Shown here: in pieces, positions 24,801 through 37,210 of the stretch
How positions within the stretch are numbered: the first letter of the stretch is position 1
Layout: each line of letters begins with the position of its first letter
Assembly: GCF_001949145.1 (NCBI RefSeq)
Contig: NW_019091564.1
Span: forward strand, 204,443-268,442
DNA from: Acanthaster planci
Lineage: Eukaryota > Echinodermata > Asteroidea > Valvatida > Acanthasteridae
Direction: 5' to 3'
Length of the DNA stretch: 64,000 nt
Position numbers and translations under genes: made by a program
The notes under the pieces: generated by a model
The model's database searches: none
What the model was told of the DNA's origin: nothing
What the model saw: only the letters and a program-made list of their open reading frames with translations

Positions 24801-25977
24801 TGAATTTGATAGATTCAGGGAAAAAGATAAAACATGGCTTTCTCGCGAATGACGTCTATTTCAGTAAACAAATGAAAAGCCCCGTTACTGTGTTTGCCAA
24901 AACAATCTCTTCAATCGATCGGCCTTACAAACATACTCCCAGTCTCCCCTGAAAAACCTGTCTATTTTTAAACGACAAAACACTCATTAATCTCTCCAAT
25001 TTCTTCCTCTACTCTCAATCCACTCTCTTTCGACCTCGGAAAGGGGGTTTTCATTTATGCTTGGCAGACCATTGCTCTGATCAAGCGTTTATCCAAACAG
25101 GAAGGGGCTCAATCATTGATGGAAATTGCCACGGCCACTACCACTCTATTACAACCTTAACGAGGATGTTGATGTCATTCTTTTACAAACAGCAACCGCC
25201 CGTTGGTCAGATTTTACCCTATATCCTATTTTTCTCTTATTTTCCAAAGATCACAAATTCACTTATAGTGAATAAAATTGTTTCAATCGAAAAACTTCAC
25301 TTTCCATTCGAATTTTTTGTTTCAATTTTGCATTTGTTTTTTATTTTTTGGGCCTTTTTCTGTTTTGGGGGTTAAAGTTAAGTTTGAAGGAATACTGGAA
25401 ATACAGTCTTTGACATACTGTTTTCTTTATTTTTTAGTTTCTTATCAGCATTTTCTCCGTCATATGGGCGCCCTCTCTGCCGAGACTTTTTCAGCAGTCT
25501 AAGTACGACAACCACGTGGAGATCTTCTGTGAGTTCGGCCGAGGGTTCTTGGCCTCGTGTGTCTACAACCTGCTGCTTATCCTAGCCTGCTGTTACTACG
25601 CCTTCAAGACCCGCAAGGTGCCCAGCAACTACAACGAGTCCAAGTTCATCGCGGTCAGCGTCTACTCCACGCTGGTGCTGTGCCTGGCCGCCGTGCCCGT
25701 CTACACCACGGCCGTGGCGGTCTTGCAGAAGGTGGCCACTCTCTGCGTGGCGCTGCTGCTTAATGCCTACCTGACACTGGTCTGCGTTTACCTGCCCAAG
25801 CTCTATGCCGCCCGCTTCGTGGAGGATTTGGAGGTGTCTGATTGGCGTAGCCGCCCGGAGGGCATCGCCCCAAACCTTGCTAGCTCTTTAGGAAACAGTT
25901 CGGGCTCTTGGGGACTCCGACGCGTGAAGGTCCTCCCCGCTCCCAGCACTATCGAGACCAACAATGGCCCCCTCTAG
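15859..25977 (+). CDS. Metabotropic glutamate receptor-like class C GPCR, two exons
   Basis: Complete 854-residue class C receptor from exons 15859-17883 and 25438-25977, joined in phase 0 (CAG|GTGAGG, TTTTTAG|TTT) inside TM4. A hydrophobic signal peptide (about residues 8-25) is followed by GDFVIGGLFPMYYS, the typical mGluR start, and by a Venus flytrap domain (FAIEQINNRSDLLPNVTLG; GAAGSTSN; AYKGSTSELS; NSYGIHG). A nine-cysteine domain runs from C486 to C538. TM1 is near residues 550-574, followed by RHPLIKATSRELS, then NRIYRIFQAGKRS before TM4. Exon 2 contributes the rest of TM4 to TM7, including AFKTRKVPSNYNESKFI and VYLPKLYAARF. By eye alignment with mGluR1, Y210, D294 and S162 match ligand-backbone positions Y236, D318 and T188, but A182 stands where D208 is expected, and the lysine corresponding to K409 is not seen. 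The ligand may therefore not be glutamate. The C-tail is short, with no Homer-type motif noticed. Confidence 0.92.
18795..18857. repeat. Nested palindrome and inverted repeat with a CRE-type core
   Basis: AATATTGACGTCAATATT (18795-18812) is a perfect 18-base palindrome containing TGACGTCA, the full cAMP-response element core. It overlaps CAATATTTGCGACC, which is repeated as its exact complement GGTCGCAAATATTG at 18844-18857 with a 24-base loop. This lies in the mGluR-like intron. Whether it is regulatory or the remnant of a foldback element is not known. Confidence 0.5.
23445..23617. mobile_element. Foldback (MITE-like) element with GGCCGGTTCAT ends
   Basis: The left end GCCGGTTCATACTAG and the complement of the right end GGCCGGTTCATGTATAC match at the tip. 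Further in, AACGCGAAATTGTGA on the left faces TTCGCATTCTCACA on the right. The interior includes GTGACGTCAC. No open frame. It resembles small non-autonomous DNA elements common in marine deuterostome genomes. Confidence 0.5.
23706..23885. repeat. Diverged direct repeat around ATCGAGGCT-CCCGT
   Basis: Two neighbouring segments share the order AAGGG-AGT, TTNATCNATCGAGGCT, CCCGTNCCC and CAGCAAAG/CAACAAAG. They are about 115 bases apart and substantially diverged. No coding sense is apparent. Confidence 0.35.
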
Positions 25978-26089
25978 ATTTATTCCCTGGCCTTTGGAAA
26001 GGGGGCCCTTCCTTTTCTGAAGTGGAATGGGACTCTAAATAGTCAAACAAGTGATTGAAAATCCCAAAAATCAATGTCAAATTGCCATC

Positions 26090-26095
26090 ATTAAA
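26090..26095 (+). other. Candidate poly(A) signal (ATTAAA) of the mGluR-like gene
   Basis: ATTAAA, the commonest variant of the AATAAA signal, lies 113 bases after the receptor stop codon. It is the first such hexamer I noticed downstream of the stop. Confidence 0.35.
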
Positions 26096-26165
26096 TGACC
26101 ATTGAGATAAAACAAAAAGTAGGCGGATTATGACGAACTGTAGCCTACCTCAAAGTGTAAGCAAC

Positions 26166-26430
26166 TGATTTTTTGACCAATTTAGGAAAAAAGCCAATTT
26201 GCTGAAGAGTGCACAATTTGGATTCTAGTGGACCTATTTGGACACTTTACAACTACTTCTGCGACTAAGCTCGCTGTAAATAATGCACCCCAGAGAGTAC
26301 GGAATTGATCTTTTGACCAATTTAGGAAAAATGGCAACTTACTGAGAAGTACACAATTTTGGTTCTATTTGGACACTCCATTTTTACAACTATATGCACT
26401 TCTGCCACCAAGCTCGCTATAAATAATCCA
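26166..26430. repeat. Two-copy tandem repeat, 140-base period
   Basis: TTTTGACCAATTTAGGAAAA occurs at 26171 and again at 26311. The sequence after each copy stays alignable (GCNGAAGAGTGCACAATTTGG versus ACTGAGAAGTACACAATTTTGG, then TTTGGACACT, CTTCTGC, and AAGCTCGCT-TAAATAAT). The unit lies just past the mGluR-like gene. Confidence 0.75.
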
Positions 26431-27273
26431 TACATGTATTTCAGTTTGGCATGAATATAACCAGGATACGTAGTGTTGTTTGGTCAAGTCTACGTCACCA
26501 AATATTCCATGCTCACGCGCTGGCGCTCCCCGTACTTTCACAGGAACTCGAGAGTTAGAACTTTCACCCACTACGCGTTTGATTTCCACAGAATGGTGTA
26601 ATTTGTGGCTGAAAGGTCAAACATACCTTTCCGAATGAGTTCCTTTTGGGGCTTTTGCACAACTATACATATACATGCATAATGATTATAGATACATTAT
26701 GCATAACACACTTCTTTAAGAACAAGGCAAGGTCTCAGTCAGTCGACAACTTTATTAATTTCCATCAACCTTTTATCTCCGACTACGCAACAAAATGTAG
26801 GAGTTCAACTCAAACTCAGAAAACCCATTGTGTAAGGCGAATATTTGCAGTGAAAACCTTGTGAAACACTTCTTCTGGTGTCCTTTTGTCTTCCCGAAAA
26901 ATATATGTATCTATTCAAAGTCCCAGTTCTCGAAGGAAACGGCCTAAATGTAACCATGAAGCGCAGACGTTTAAATCACATTCCGAGGTTTATAATCAAC
27001 TTGTAATAAATAAACCGCCACTATATAACCATGCGGGCGCCTGCATGCTTTCTTGTACCAGTAGTCGACGAGCGATATCCAGAAAGGTAACCTCAGGGAG
27101 GTTTCAAATAGCCGCAGTGATCCAGAATTTCATAAGCCAACTAGAAAACACTAATGACCCCCTTCTCCTTAATCCATAAAGGCAGTTCTCGCTTTCTGAA
27201 TTTCATAGAAATATAAAAACAAAAACTGCTGCCAACTGCTTGATGGCTACAGCGACTTAACATACAATTCAGA

Positions 27274-27301
27274 ATCTTTCTCAAAGGCCTTTGAGAAAGA
27301 T
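27274..27301. repeat. Perfect 28-base palindrome
   Basis: ATCTTTCTCAAAGG is followed directly by its exact reverse complement with no loop. The right half runs into AGGATCGAAACGTCGGGTCC, a motif that recurs next to the same half-palindrome at 38.2 kb and, diverged, at 52.5 kb. Confidence 0.85.
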
Positions 27302-30300
27302 AGGATCGAAACGTCGGGTCCTCTTACTTTGGTAAACTCCAAAAGTAAGAATTCACTCCACTCCGGTAAAATTCACTCCCTTTGATTGAAACTTGGGACA
27401 GCAGGAGTTCGAATGAAATTTATCAACAGAATAGATCGAGATTTCACTCAAGTTTCCACTAAAAGGGGTTCTTATTAAAGCTGTTCTTGTTGTCTCACAG
27501 CGATTTCGCTCTGAAACATCTAGGCCCTACAGTTTCACTCATCGGATTTAGAAGGTGACCTCCGGTGATCCTCAACGTAATCGGCAAAACACGTCATGTT
27601 TTCTAACAAATTTGTAGAATGCTAACTATCGAGTACAAATAAAATTTAGTTTACCTGCGCAGACAAGATTGGGGGAAAACAGCAACGGCTTTATGATGAG
27701 CAAACTCGGAATAAGTAAAGCTGTTTCATAATGGGCACAACAATTTTTTACGGGTAGTGAGTTGGGTATAGGCAGATCAAGAATCAAATCTCGGGGAAGT
27801 CCTTGTCGGGGATTTAAAAATTGAGAATTTATATTCTTTTGGGGAGAATCTAAATTGTTGACTATTTACATGCTTTAGTAAAGAAGAAGCGCTATAGGCT
27901 CCCAAAATAACCATTCACTACATTTCTGTAAGAAAAAAAATATCCCCCTTTTGGGTGGGGCATGGACCACGTTCTGCTACCATTCGCGAATGAGTACACT
28001 GCGAACACTGTCTTCAGCAGTTAAACACTTTTCTGCATGTTTAGTCGCTAAGCAAGTTTCGTGGTTTAGATGTTTATAGCTTAGAAGCTGAACATTTAGA
28101 TTTGTGGAATTTGACAAATAATGCCTAACGCCTACACGTATTTCACAAAGTGATAACAAGATATCGACTTTAATTCCGAAGTAAACAGATTTTTGGAGCG
28201 TGGTGGCGGGAGCAACATGTTCAATAGGGTCCGAGCGATGAGGTCACAATTTAAATACTCACTTTTTGTACAATCGTATACCTTTCTTCCTTGTATGAAA
28301 AAATCTGTCATTCTGTTGGAGTTAAGTGAATTGAAAAGGGCGTTTTTTAGAATTTTGCTTTTAATTGATCATGCTCTACAAGATGACAGGGGGCGCTGTT
28401 GCAATGATGTCAAAAGGGGAATACTGCTCAGTTTGTAAGTTTCCCCATTCAGATATTGTGCACCCAAACTTTGCTCATTGGAAGCAGTTCCGAGAAAGAG
28501 TTATTCGTTAGTTTATTGTCATATACTTGGACAAGTTACCAAAGAAAAAGATATTTAGAAAATAATAAAACATCGAATATTCCAACAGTTTTCATACAAA
28601 ATCAATTCAGTGTTCGGAATTTTTCCCTTGAATGACATTATAGATTTGCTCAGGAACATTGATACTTGCATTGGCATAAAAATCAACATGGTAGAAATTA
28701 CCATTTGAAGAGAGAAAACAACAATCAAAACAAAGGTATTTTGAAACACGAAGGTTCATTTTCAAAGATTTTAATGACACATAATATGATGCATACACCC
28801 TTAGACTTTAGCTGTAAATAACTGATTTCGTTCCAACGATGTACTTAAAAGGCGTTATGAATACATCTTCTATTACTGTTACTAAAACATGCATTATTAA
28901 GTTAGCTGAAAGTAATTATTTTTGCTAGAGGAAAAGCTTAAATCACTCTTAATATTGTGCACGTGGTTATTAAATATCTTAAATACCTGTCTCTCTTTGC
29001 ATATTCACGTATTTATTGGTGTAATTCCCGTACGTGAATTCCTCCTCGAGTTTTCCCGAGTCTTTCTCTTTCTCTCTCTATTCCATTTTCAGCAGCACGC
29101 CAAATAAGTTAGCATTCCGGCCTTCACTCGCTCCAGGCAGTCAATGAGTCGCTCCACCTCTCCGACTGCAGTGCGTTAACAACAAGTTGACTGATTTTGA
29201 CTGGAGAAACAACAGCTCTGTCCAGAGTTGCGTTTGTGTAGGACTCCTGAAATTTTTCTTGTAGCGATACATTTACTCCACAAAACTGTTGCAAGATAAT
29301 CTGTGTATAGCATGGTTGGTATTGTTTAAAAAATATTAATGTGCTCATTGTATTCACGTTTTGTCAATGGAAGCGGCAATGTGCCCTAATGTAATTTAAT
29401 TTTCAAAAATTATTCACAGTAAATCTTAAATATATTTAATATTTCACGTATAAAATAAATCTGTCGTATACTGAGTTGGTTTAGTCTGTTACAGTGCAGT
29501 TAGTATGTAGTAAGCGTGTTCCAATTTCGCGTTGCCACCTATACGGGTACATTGTACATGTGCTTTCTTCCCAACACTGCAGTTATTCGTTAAAGTCAAT
29601 ATAAATATTCTTTTTAGTTCTTATTACGCCTGTATGGGAGTAGTTTGAGAAAAAACTATTTTAAACGCAAGAAGTAGACACTATACTCAATATTATTTAA
29701 CATTCTATGCGGCTAAATATTGTGCAGTCATGAGTTCACAATCAGTTCACATCTTAAAGAACTACCGTCCACTCAGCCAGTTGGTACGGTGCATCAGGGC
29801 ACAGTGGCCGACACAATGTTCTGGGGGTGGATGGTTAATCCTCCTGGGCCGCCCCCCCCTAAAAAACAGAGGAGATATCAAGAACATACCTGCACTACAA
29901 GACCCGTCTAGTTTTTATATCTACAATGTATAAACCGCCCTTGACTCGAAACTACTGATCCACTGCTGCGCCCCTGCAAGGGGGGGTCGAATGAGTCGGA
30001 GCCCCCAGAGTCCAAGGTTAAAATCTAATGATGCAAGCGATATTGCCAGCTGTTATAGTTTGAAATGCAGCTATATCAACAGACTCTGAACCCGCCTTGG
30101 CTCTCGCCCTCGAGTCCCCTGACAATGCGACGCTGTGTCACTCGTACATCTGACAAAATTTGACATGATCTTACTGACCCTGCAGACGCTTTTGCGAAGC
30201 AATGATACTCGTTCTCATGAATTTTGACATCTAGGCCTATGCGATCATAGTTACAAGCTTTCCTGTTACCCATCAAGTCTGAACAAACTAGAAAACGAAG

Positions 30301-30591
30301 GCAAGTTATTTCTGTTTCATTGTGTGTAAAGTCTTCCTTCTCCTCAAATTAAAAGACCGCGTACTTACTCGTTCAGTATTGAAAAAAAAAATCAAATATA
30401 GACCGATCTCACCAGCCCCACTCCACGCGTGAGTATATGGCAACATGTGCAACCTTTAAGGTCATATGCGCATTCGCCAGTACCCGGCAACCGCCTTGAA
30501 CAACGAGCTCGGACGGGCTAATCTCTTTCGTAACCATGGTAACTGTAGTGAAAGAAGCACAGTCGTTGCATAACACTGCAATGGGTAGCTT

Positions 30592-30720
30592 GGTGTCTCA
30601 AGCTGCATCCGAATCTCTTGTCTAGAGCTAGGTCTAGGTCTTCGCTCCATTGGAAATGCGTGGAGACGCGCAGACAAAAGACCTAGCCGTAGCTCTAGAA
30701 GCCCGTTTCGGACACGGCCT
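30592..30720. mobile_element. Foldback (MITE-like) element, about 129 bases
   Basis: The left part (TCTTGTCTAGAGCTAGGTCT) and the complement of the right part (CTTCTAGAGCTACGGCTAGG) are inverted copies with small gaps. Outer ends read GTGTCTCAAGC and, on the complement, GTGTCCGAAAC. No coding capacity. Confidence 0.5.
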
Positions 30721-31079
30721 CAGTCTATGCCCGTACACTTTGGCATATACATGTATTGTCATATAGCGATATATCGACCTGTATTGTTGTTCACATTCTA
30801 ACTAGTAGATCGTTCGTCGTGGGTCAGTGAATTATTCGTCGCAGCCGCGGTGCCAAATCATATGTTATAGTTTGTGATTCATCCGGGTAAGGCAGAAATT
30901 TGTTGAGGCTCTAAATAAAGCAAATAAAGTGTTTCATTTCGGTGCGATGGAATTATAATCTCACCCGGTGACAGACGGAATGCTCCATTCCACTCAGCTT
31001 CACCTCCCAGTCGACGAACAGCCCATTCCTTCTGCCACCTCGTGAAATAATGCTCATCATTACACTCACAAACATTCAC

Positions 31080-31085
31080 TTTATT
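31080..31085 (-). other. Poly(A) signal of the first clarin-like gene
   Basis: AATAAA on the minus strand, about 163 bases beyond the stop codon of the clarin-like gene, in the correct orientation. Confidence 0.5.
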
Positions 31086-31247
31086 AATGACAGCTCCAAG
31101 TAATTACGTCCTCTTATCTCGAGGAAGAACTCATGCGTGTTCCTAAGGAGCGCGTCTTTGGCAAATGCACGCAAATCCGACTTCTGTGATTGGCCACCTC
31201 ACTCCAAGGGCGGGGCTTAACAGATCGGCCATTTATCAGTCAGCACC

Positions 31248-34200
31248 TTAGTACATAAGCCCCAGGCCCACGTTGTTGTTTCCCGTCCCTTTGCTGCTTT
31301 TGGGCTCGCTTTTCTTCTTCTTGCTTTTCAAGAGGTCCGGTTCCTGTAGAAGGTGAGCCAGGAAGACGAAGAAGATGTTGAGGAGGAAGAGGACGAAGCT
31401 TGCCAGAGCCAGCCAGTAGGAGTAGCCGAAAGACACCGAAGTGGTCCGGAAGTTGTTGGGTGGATCCATGTCTGCCTTGGTCAGGACATTGGTGGTGAGT
31501 TGCGTCAGGTATAAGATCAAGTACAACAGCCACGCAAGAAAGCTGCCGATAGCTATACAGAGAGTTTAAAACGGGACAATATCAATTTTAAATTATTGAT
31601 TTCTTTAATTAATTAACAGCATAGGTTTTCTCACTTAATTTTAACACTAAGTTACCCTGCACGTGTTAAAACTGCTTCGTTCAATTTTATACAACGTTAC
31701 CTTCCAATTTGTCTCCAAAATTTACGACCTTTCATACCCGATGCTCGATTTCGTCTTGATCGCTCATTAATTTTGTTCAACGAAATTTATACCTTACTTT
31801 TTTGTGAAGACAATTCAATTTCGTCCTGCGCAATGCCGAACGTACAATGGATCAAGCATTCATTTTGTTTCATTTCGCAATCAATGCTATAGAAATTTCA
31901 TTAAAGCTGCATGATTGTCACACAATAGTGTACGGTATCTGTGGTATTGTTAAATTTCACCTGTTCACTTCTGGTTTGAACATATTTACTTTATTTTGTG
32001 TCTGTTTAATGTATAAAAGTGTATATTTTCAATATGCAAAATCATACCTTTTCTTCACTACTACTTGCATCAATTTAGTTCTTCGGCAATTATTTGCCTC
32101 AACAACTGGCAGAAATGAGGTCTATACATAGGCAAATAAAATCCTTTCCTTTTCATGCAAGAAATATGCACATCATTATGAAAAGCCAACTGAATAATTA
32201 ACATTTTCACATCTTTCAGAAAGAAGCCAATTCAGTTCTTCCTCTTGTCCTTTGGACTGTTAGTTAGCCCTTCAATGTTTCGCAATACCCCATGCCAAAG
32301 CAGCCGATACCCCATGCCAAAACAGCCGATACCCCGTGCCAAAGCAGCCGATACCCCATGCCAAAGCAGCCGATACCCCGTGNCCCCATGCCAAAGCAGC
32401 CGATACCCCATGCCAAAGCAGCCGATACCCCATGCCAAAGCAGCCGATACCCCATGCCAAAACAGCCGATACCCCCATGCCAAAGCAGCCCAATACGTTT
32501 AAGCATGCTTATACACCACCGCAAGAATTTGATTGAAACATTCTTGGATTCGATTGAGCATGCATAATTCAATCCCCGTACAGCAGACGGATGATAGTCA
32601 GGTGAGACGAATTCCATTAAAATCTGAACGTCATCAAGTAGACAGATGTTGAAAAGACCGATCATAAACAACGTGGAATAAAAAAATGACTGAAGACGAA
32701 ATTGAAGTGAAGCGTTTGTTAATTTGAATGATAATAGGTTTTACAATTGCCGGGAAAGCTATATTCCCTAGAGCAATTCCGTCCCCGAACATCATTGAGC
32801 TAGATTCCTAACTTTGATTTCAAAACCGGCCCCAACGGATTCAAAGTTAGTTTGTCCTAACTGCAACTATCCGTCTGTCACAATCGGTGTTTTATTGAAA
32901 AGGCGAAATCTTTCTTTTGTCATTTATTTTAGTGACCTGATCGTTACATTCAATCTGAATTATTATGGCCAAATATAATGTCCAGCTTTTTTAGACAAGT
33001 ACGCGTTCTGTAATGATACTTTAGATATTTCTTTCTTCAATATGATAAGATAAGTTGACAAAACGCATCTTCCTTGACGTGTTGTTCAATCTATTCTCTG
33101 TATGAAGGATTCAAAGGAAACGCGGCAAATATCAAAACATTTATGGGCCTTCGTATGGTGGACTTGGAAATGCAAAGAATGCACTCTCTGAATTTAAATG
33201 GTCAAAGCGCTAAAATTGTATATTATTGACAAAATAAATGCGATTTCACTTTTCGATACCATGCCGATGCCCGCACAAGATGAATTTACCGCAGTTAGGA
33301 CGAGTTTGAATTGAACTGCTCATTGAATAGAATCGGTGGGTTTGAAATAGAAATCAGGATCTGAACTCTATACGGTGTCTGAGGAAGAAATAAATGTATC
33401 GTTCCATAGAAGTGTTGAAATAACTGGGAAACCAAAAAGCCACGTTGAGTTATCCAGATGGGTGATCCTCGTGCGCATGCGCACATCAAGAGTTGAGTTT
33501 TTTCAGTTCAGGGTAATCACCAGAGTCACGTGAACACAGGTATAAGGACGCAATTGATTAAACTGAACCAGCAACCTAGAGTTATACACATTGCTCTCGA
33601 AATGGAGACGTAGAGTGACTACGAGAATTCAATAAAACATAACGACAGTTACATGGTTTGTACATTTTGGAACAACCATCACAAGAACATTTCATGATTT
33701 GGATGTACATATTATATGATTTTGCACATTATGAGCCGGATATTCCGAAGTGAAAATTGTCCAAACTCGCGCTGCGGATCGTGTCCGACTAGAATACCAA
33801 ACAAGCTCAAATGCACTTTTCAAGCCGTTTGATTCAACATAATTTACAGTTGTGGGCTTAAGGAATGACCCATGCCTCACAGTAAAAGTGCTTCTGAAGA
33901 TACATGTATTTAGTTCAGATCTTCTATACACCTCCAATCCGGTAACTCCATTCCACCATTTATCCCCCTCCCATCTTCACCGGTTTCTTTTGGTTTTTTA
34001 ACAATTTTGTCCAACTACTATTTGATTATTGAAGCCACACAATGTCTATCGTTCTCACCGAAACCCTTATGGTCGCACAGAAAACATAGGACTTGACACG
34101 CAGGATACATAGTTTAGTTTTACTATACTAACACGTGAGAGATTACCTCCAATGGCGTTCCACAAGTACAGCCCCATTGGTCCGTGGAAGGTTTTTATGG

Positions 34201-37200
34201 GAACCGTCAGCGTGTTAACCAACCCGAAGATGGTTGACACCAGGGCAAAGGTGATGGCAATGGTCAAACAGACGAAGACAGCAATTGGGTAGCCCACACT
34301 GTACACATTTGCATGCTCGCTGAAAACTGGAACCCGGTAAGAAAAGAAAGGGGTGTGAAACAGTGTTAATGTCACATTCATTCATCTGTACGGCGTTAGC
34401 CTTCTTAAAATGCGTTGCACCATACACTCGTCTAACAACGTCAATTTCCATACTGTTTGTAATACACCATGGAGGAAGGAGCACACACCGAGTGCCGTCA
34501 ACACCCATGGCTCGCGCTTAGAATGGCACCCGCCACGCAGGCACAGAGAGCCAATATATTTTCGATTGGTTTGCACCGTTCACCATTGATTCTGCCATTC
34601 AACGGCATGATTGTCAAGATACAAGATTATTATCTGAAGACATAGGCCAGAACGATGGTAAAACCTAAGGTTGAGTCAAATGGCCGTTTCAGATCGCGCC
34701 CCTAGTCCATTCCATTGATTGTACACCTTTAAATGGGAAGGTGCCTGACTAGTTTGAAAAGAAATCAGTGTTTGTCTCGCTTTCAATTATGCATTTTTTT
34801 AATTCTGGAAGTAAAGGTGACTTGCGTTTTCAATCCATTATTTGCCTCTGTTAGTATAATGCATCATCGTTCCCACGCATCTTAACTCGATCGAAATTTT
34901 CACAGTGATTGCCAGGCTTTCAATGTGACGATGGTCCGCTCATAAACAAGGCCCAAAATCTCCACTCAGCACGTTTTCCAGTGCTGTTTCGGCCAGACAA
35001 GACATTTTCAGGCCAAACATGATCAGGACTAACGATGACAACCATCCTATAAAAGTATTAATGCCGCATAATCAATAAATGATCATTTCAAAGCCACTCA
35101 CAATGTAACTGTGAGTCTTTAGAATTAAATCTGGCATAAAATCCATTTTCTTCACGTCAAAATCAATGGAACATTATTATGGAACTTGGAAAAAATCTGA
35201 TATTAACGTCCGCCTTGACATTCTTTAAATCAATGAAATGAGTGCCTGACATTAAACAAGAATGTAACTTTAACGACGAAATTCTATTCTTATCATGTGC
35301 CTTTGGGCGTGCTGACAAAAACTCAACAATTTCTGGACATATCTTTGGAAAAAATCTTCAACAAACTTTCACTGCCAACAAAATAATCGCAAACAAGCCT
35401 AACCTTGTACCTAACCCCATACTATTGACGCACTGAACAAAGCCCATTATTCACCAACTTCTTTCATAAACAAAGCTTTTGTTCATCACAATGGAACGAC
35501 ATGTACAATATCTAAGCACCCGGGATTGGCAAAGCCATGGAATGTACAACCTGTGGTTCCACGAAGTTGCTGCGTGAGAATTTCAGACAAAACGGGAGCC
35601 TGAAACCACCCACGCACAGAAAGTAAGCACTGAGGGCAAAATATTATTTTACATATTTATATCAATGTATAGAAACCTGTCAAGTTTAAGTGAAAAGGGT
35701 AAGGCTACAAATATTCCAAGCAAAACATTGTGAAGCCTCGCACCACTCTTGATATCAACTGTAACAGTTATGATTAACCAAACGCATAAGCATGCTACCA
35801 TCACACACGATTCTCCATTCTCAAGTGTCAGCAGTGAAAACATAAGTTACTGCATCACTACATTAACTGTGGCTACAATCAAATCATGACCTATGTGATG
35901 TTTGTCAAAGAGAGTGGTTTTATTCCATGATTATCATTGTTTATTGCTCTTTCTCTATACTCACTTCACGGTCTGTCACAATTTGAAGTTGAAACCTTAA
36001 AACCAATTGTGTAAGTGGCGTTACTCTTTACTCTTTGTTTCACTAACATGCGATATATCACAGCGAAACCTACGCAAACTTTGTCGCTTAAGAGGGCAAA
36101 CGTGAAACTTACATTATGCATGTAACTACTCCTTTAAGCTAACAGTCAAAACTTTTGCAGTGACGGGGACATTGTAGGAATTATATAAGGGAGTCGTGCA
36201 TTTTTCACAACTTATTTTTTTGCTCGCCAATGGCTATGTTTCAGCAAATCCTGTGAGCATGAAGCTTTTGTGTTAAGCTAAATCAACCTACCGAAACAAC
36301 AATGACGGCTTCATAATGTCAGATAAAATAAAGAATGCATCGAGGCTTTCTTTTTTCTCTCTCTTTTTTTTTGGGGGGGGGGCAATTCTTGACAAGCTTT
36401 AACCCTCTGAGCACGAGATATGAATTGTTGCAACTTTTTTCTGAGATGTTTGTTCGTGGCGTTTGTTACTACATACCGGAGTTCTACTGTTCTAGATGCT
36501 AACAGGGTCGGATCCAGGAATTTTGGGGAGTCAGGAGGGATATTTCTTTTTTAATGTTTAATTTTTGGATACAAGCGGAAACGATGATTAAACAGTACTT
36601 GACATCTGTGGGATGCTATCTGGCTCTAAAATTTAATTCAGTTACTTTCAATCAATAATAGCAATACATTTGTAATGGGAAAGTTCGTATTTGATTACAC
36701 AAAGGGAAGAATTCTGTTTAGGCCCGTCACAATTTTGTTTCACAAACACCACCAAGTTTTAAAGGGTGCCTGTTAATTTTATTGGGACTTTAGGGGGTTA
36801 ATTGCCAGGGAAAGGGTTTGATAAATAGGGTTCAACTTCTTGGTGCTTATAAAAGTCGAAAAGTTTTGAGGGTCTGAAAAGGAATTCTTTCCGAACTAAA
36901 CTTTCTCCAAACCTTTATAGCAGTTCCATTCTCTGGCCCCGAATCCGTAATTGAACTTCTTGCAGCCCTGGAAGAGGCCGAAGTAATCCAGGCCGAGGAA
37001 GGCCCCCGGGTCGTCTGGGTCGAACTGGATGGGGTTGTTGCCCAGATAGTCCTTCAGCGGGAAGGCGGGGTCCAGCTGGCCCGTCGTGTTCTTCTGGAGC
37101 TGGGCATTGATCCAGTGACTAGTGACGATGGCCACGCCGGTGAAAATGAGCGAGACAAAGGCGCCCAGGGAGGCGAAAAAGAAGAAAGTGGTCCTCCGCT

Positions 37201-37210
37201 TGATGATCAT
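31248..37210 (-). CDS. Clarin-like four-TM protein, paralogue A
   Basis: Three exons on the minus strand, 36913-37210, 34147-34326 and 31248-31552, encode 260 residues. Both introns are phase 1. Donors are AAAG|GTTTGG and GGAG|GTAATC; acceptors are TTCCAG and TGTATAG. Clarins are tetraspanin-related membrane proteins; CLRN1 acts in hair-cell and photoreceptor organisation and is mutated in Usher syndrome 3. TM1 is near residues 9-31, followed by HW and an NTTGQL glycosylation site at N41, matching the position of the functionally important N48 site in human CLRN1. Exon 1 ends with GLFQGCKKFNYGFGARE, like GLFHGEG...GLGAR in CLRN1. Exon 2 holds TM2, TM3 and HGPMGLYLWNAIGG, the clarin hallmark. 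Exon 3 holds TM4, a lysine-rich tail and the terminal LMY. The first intron-2 segment carries a minisatellite. Membership of the clarin family is firm; one-to-one orthology with CLRN1, 2 or 3 is not. Confidence 0.9.
32286..32492. repeat. 22-base minisatellite interrupted by one N
   Basis: Nine to ten tandem units of ATACCCCATGCCAAAGCAGC plus CG. Variants are CCGTGCC for CCATGCC and AAACAGC for AAAGCAGC. The period breaks at an N at 32383, so the array length in the assembly may be wrong. It lies in intron 2 of clarin-like gene A. Because the unit lacks stop codons, long open frames cross it; they are not genes. Confidence 0.95.
32383..32383. other. Assembly ambiguity (single N) inside a minisatellite
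   Basis: The N interrupts the 22-base periodicity: the unit before it is cut after CCGTG and the next begins with CCCC. The true number of repeat units is therefore uncertain. Confidence 0.85.

Larger units (their letters stand above)
17884..25437. other. 7.5 kb intron of the mGluR-like gene
   Basis: The only intron of the receptor gene. It contains no recognisable coding exon on either strand. Contents noted separately are a nested palindrome near 18.8 kb and a foldback element at 23.45 kb. Poly(A)/poly(T) and poly(C)/poly(G) tracts (for example near 20830 and 20928) and a GAATGAATGAAT run near 20000 are also present. Confidence 0.7.
25978..31247. other. Intergenic spacer between mGluR-like and clarin-like genes
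   Basis: The two genes flanking this stretch converge, so it should hold both 3' ends. I recognise no gene in it. It contains a two-copy tandem repeat near 26.2-26.4 kb, a long palindrome at 27.27 kb and a foldback element at 30.6 kb, each listed separately. Confidence 0.55.

Noticed and set aside
27288-27316. Hammerhead-ribozyme-like core (CGAAAC followed by GTC)
   Set aside because: The invariant CTGATGA segment is absent upstream here and at the 38.2 kb copy, so a hammerhead fold is not possible.
32232-32671. Several long open frames on both strands across the 32.3 kb array
   Set aside because: They are translations of a stop-free 22-base tandem repeat and contain an N.
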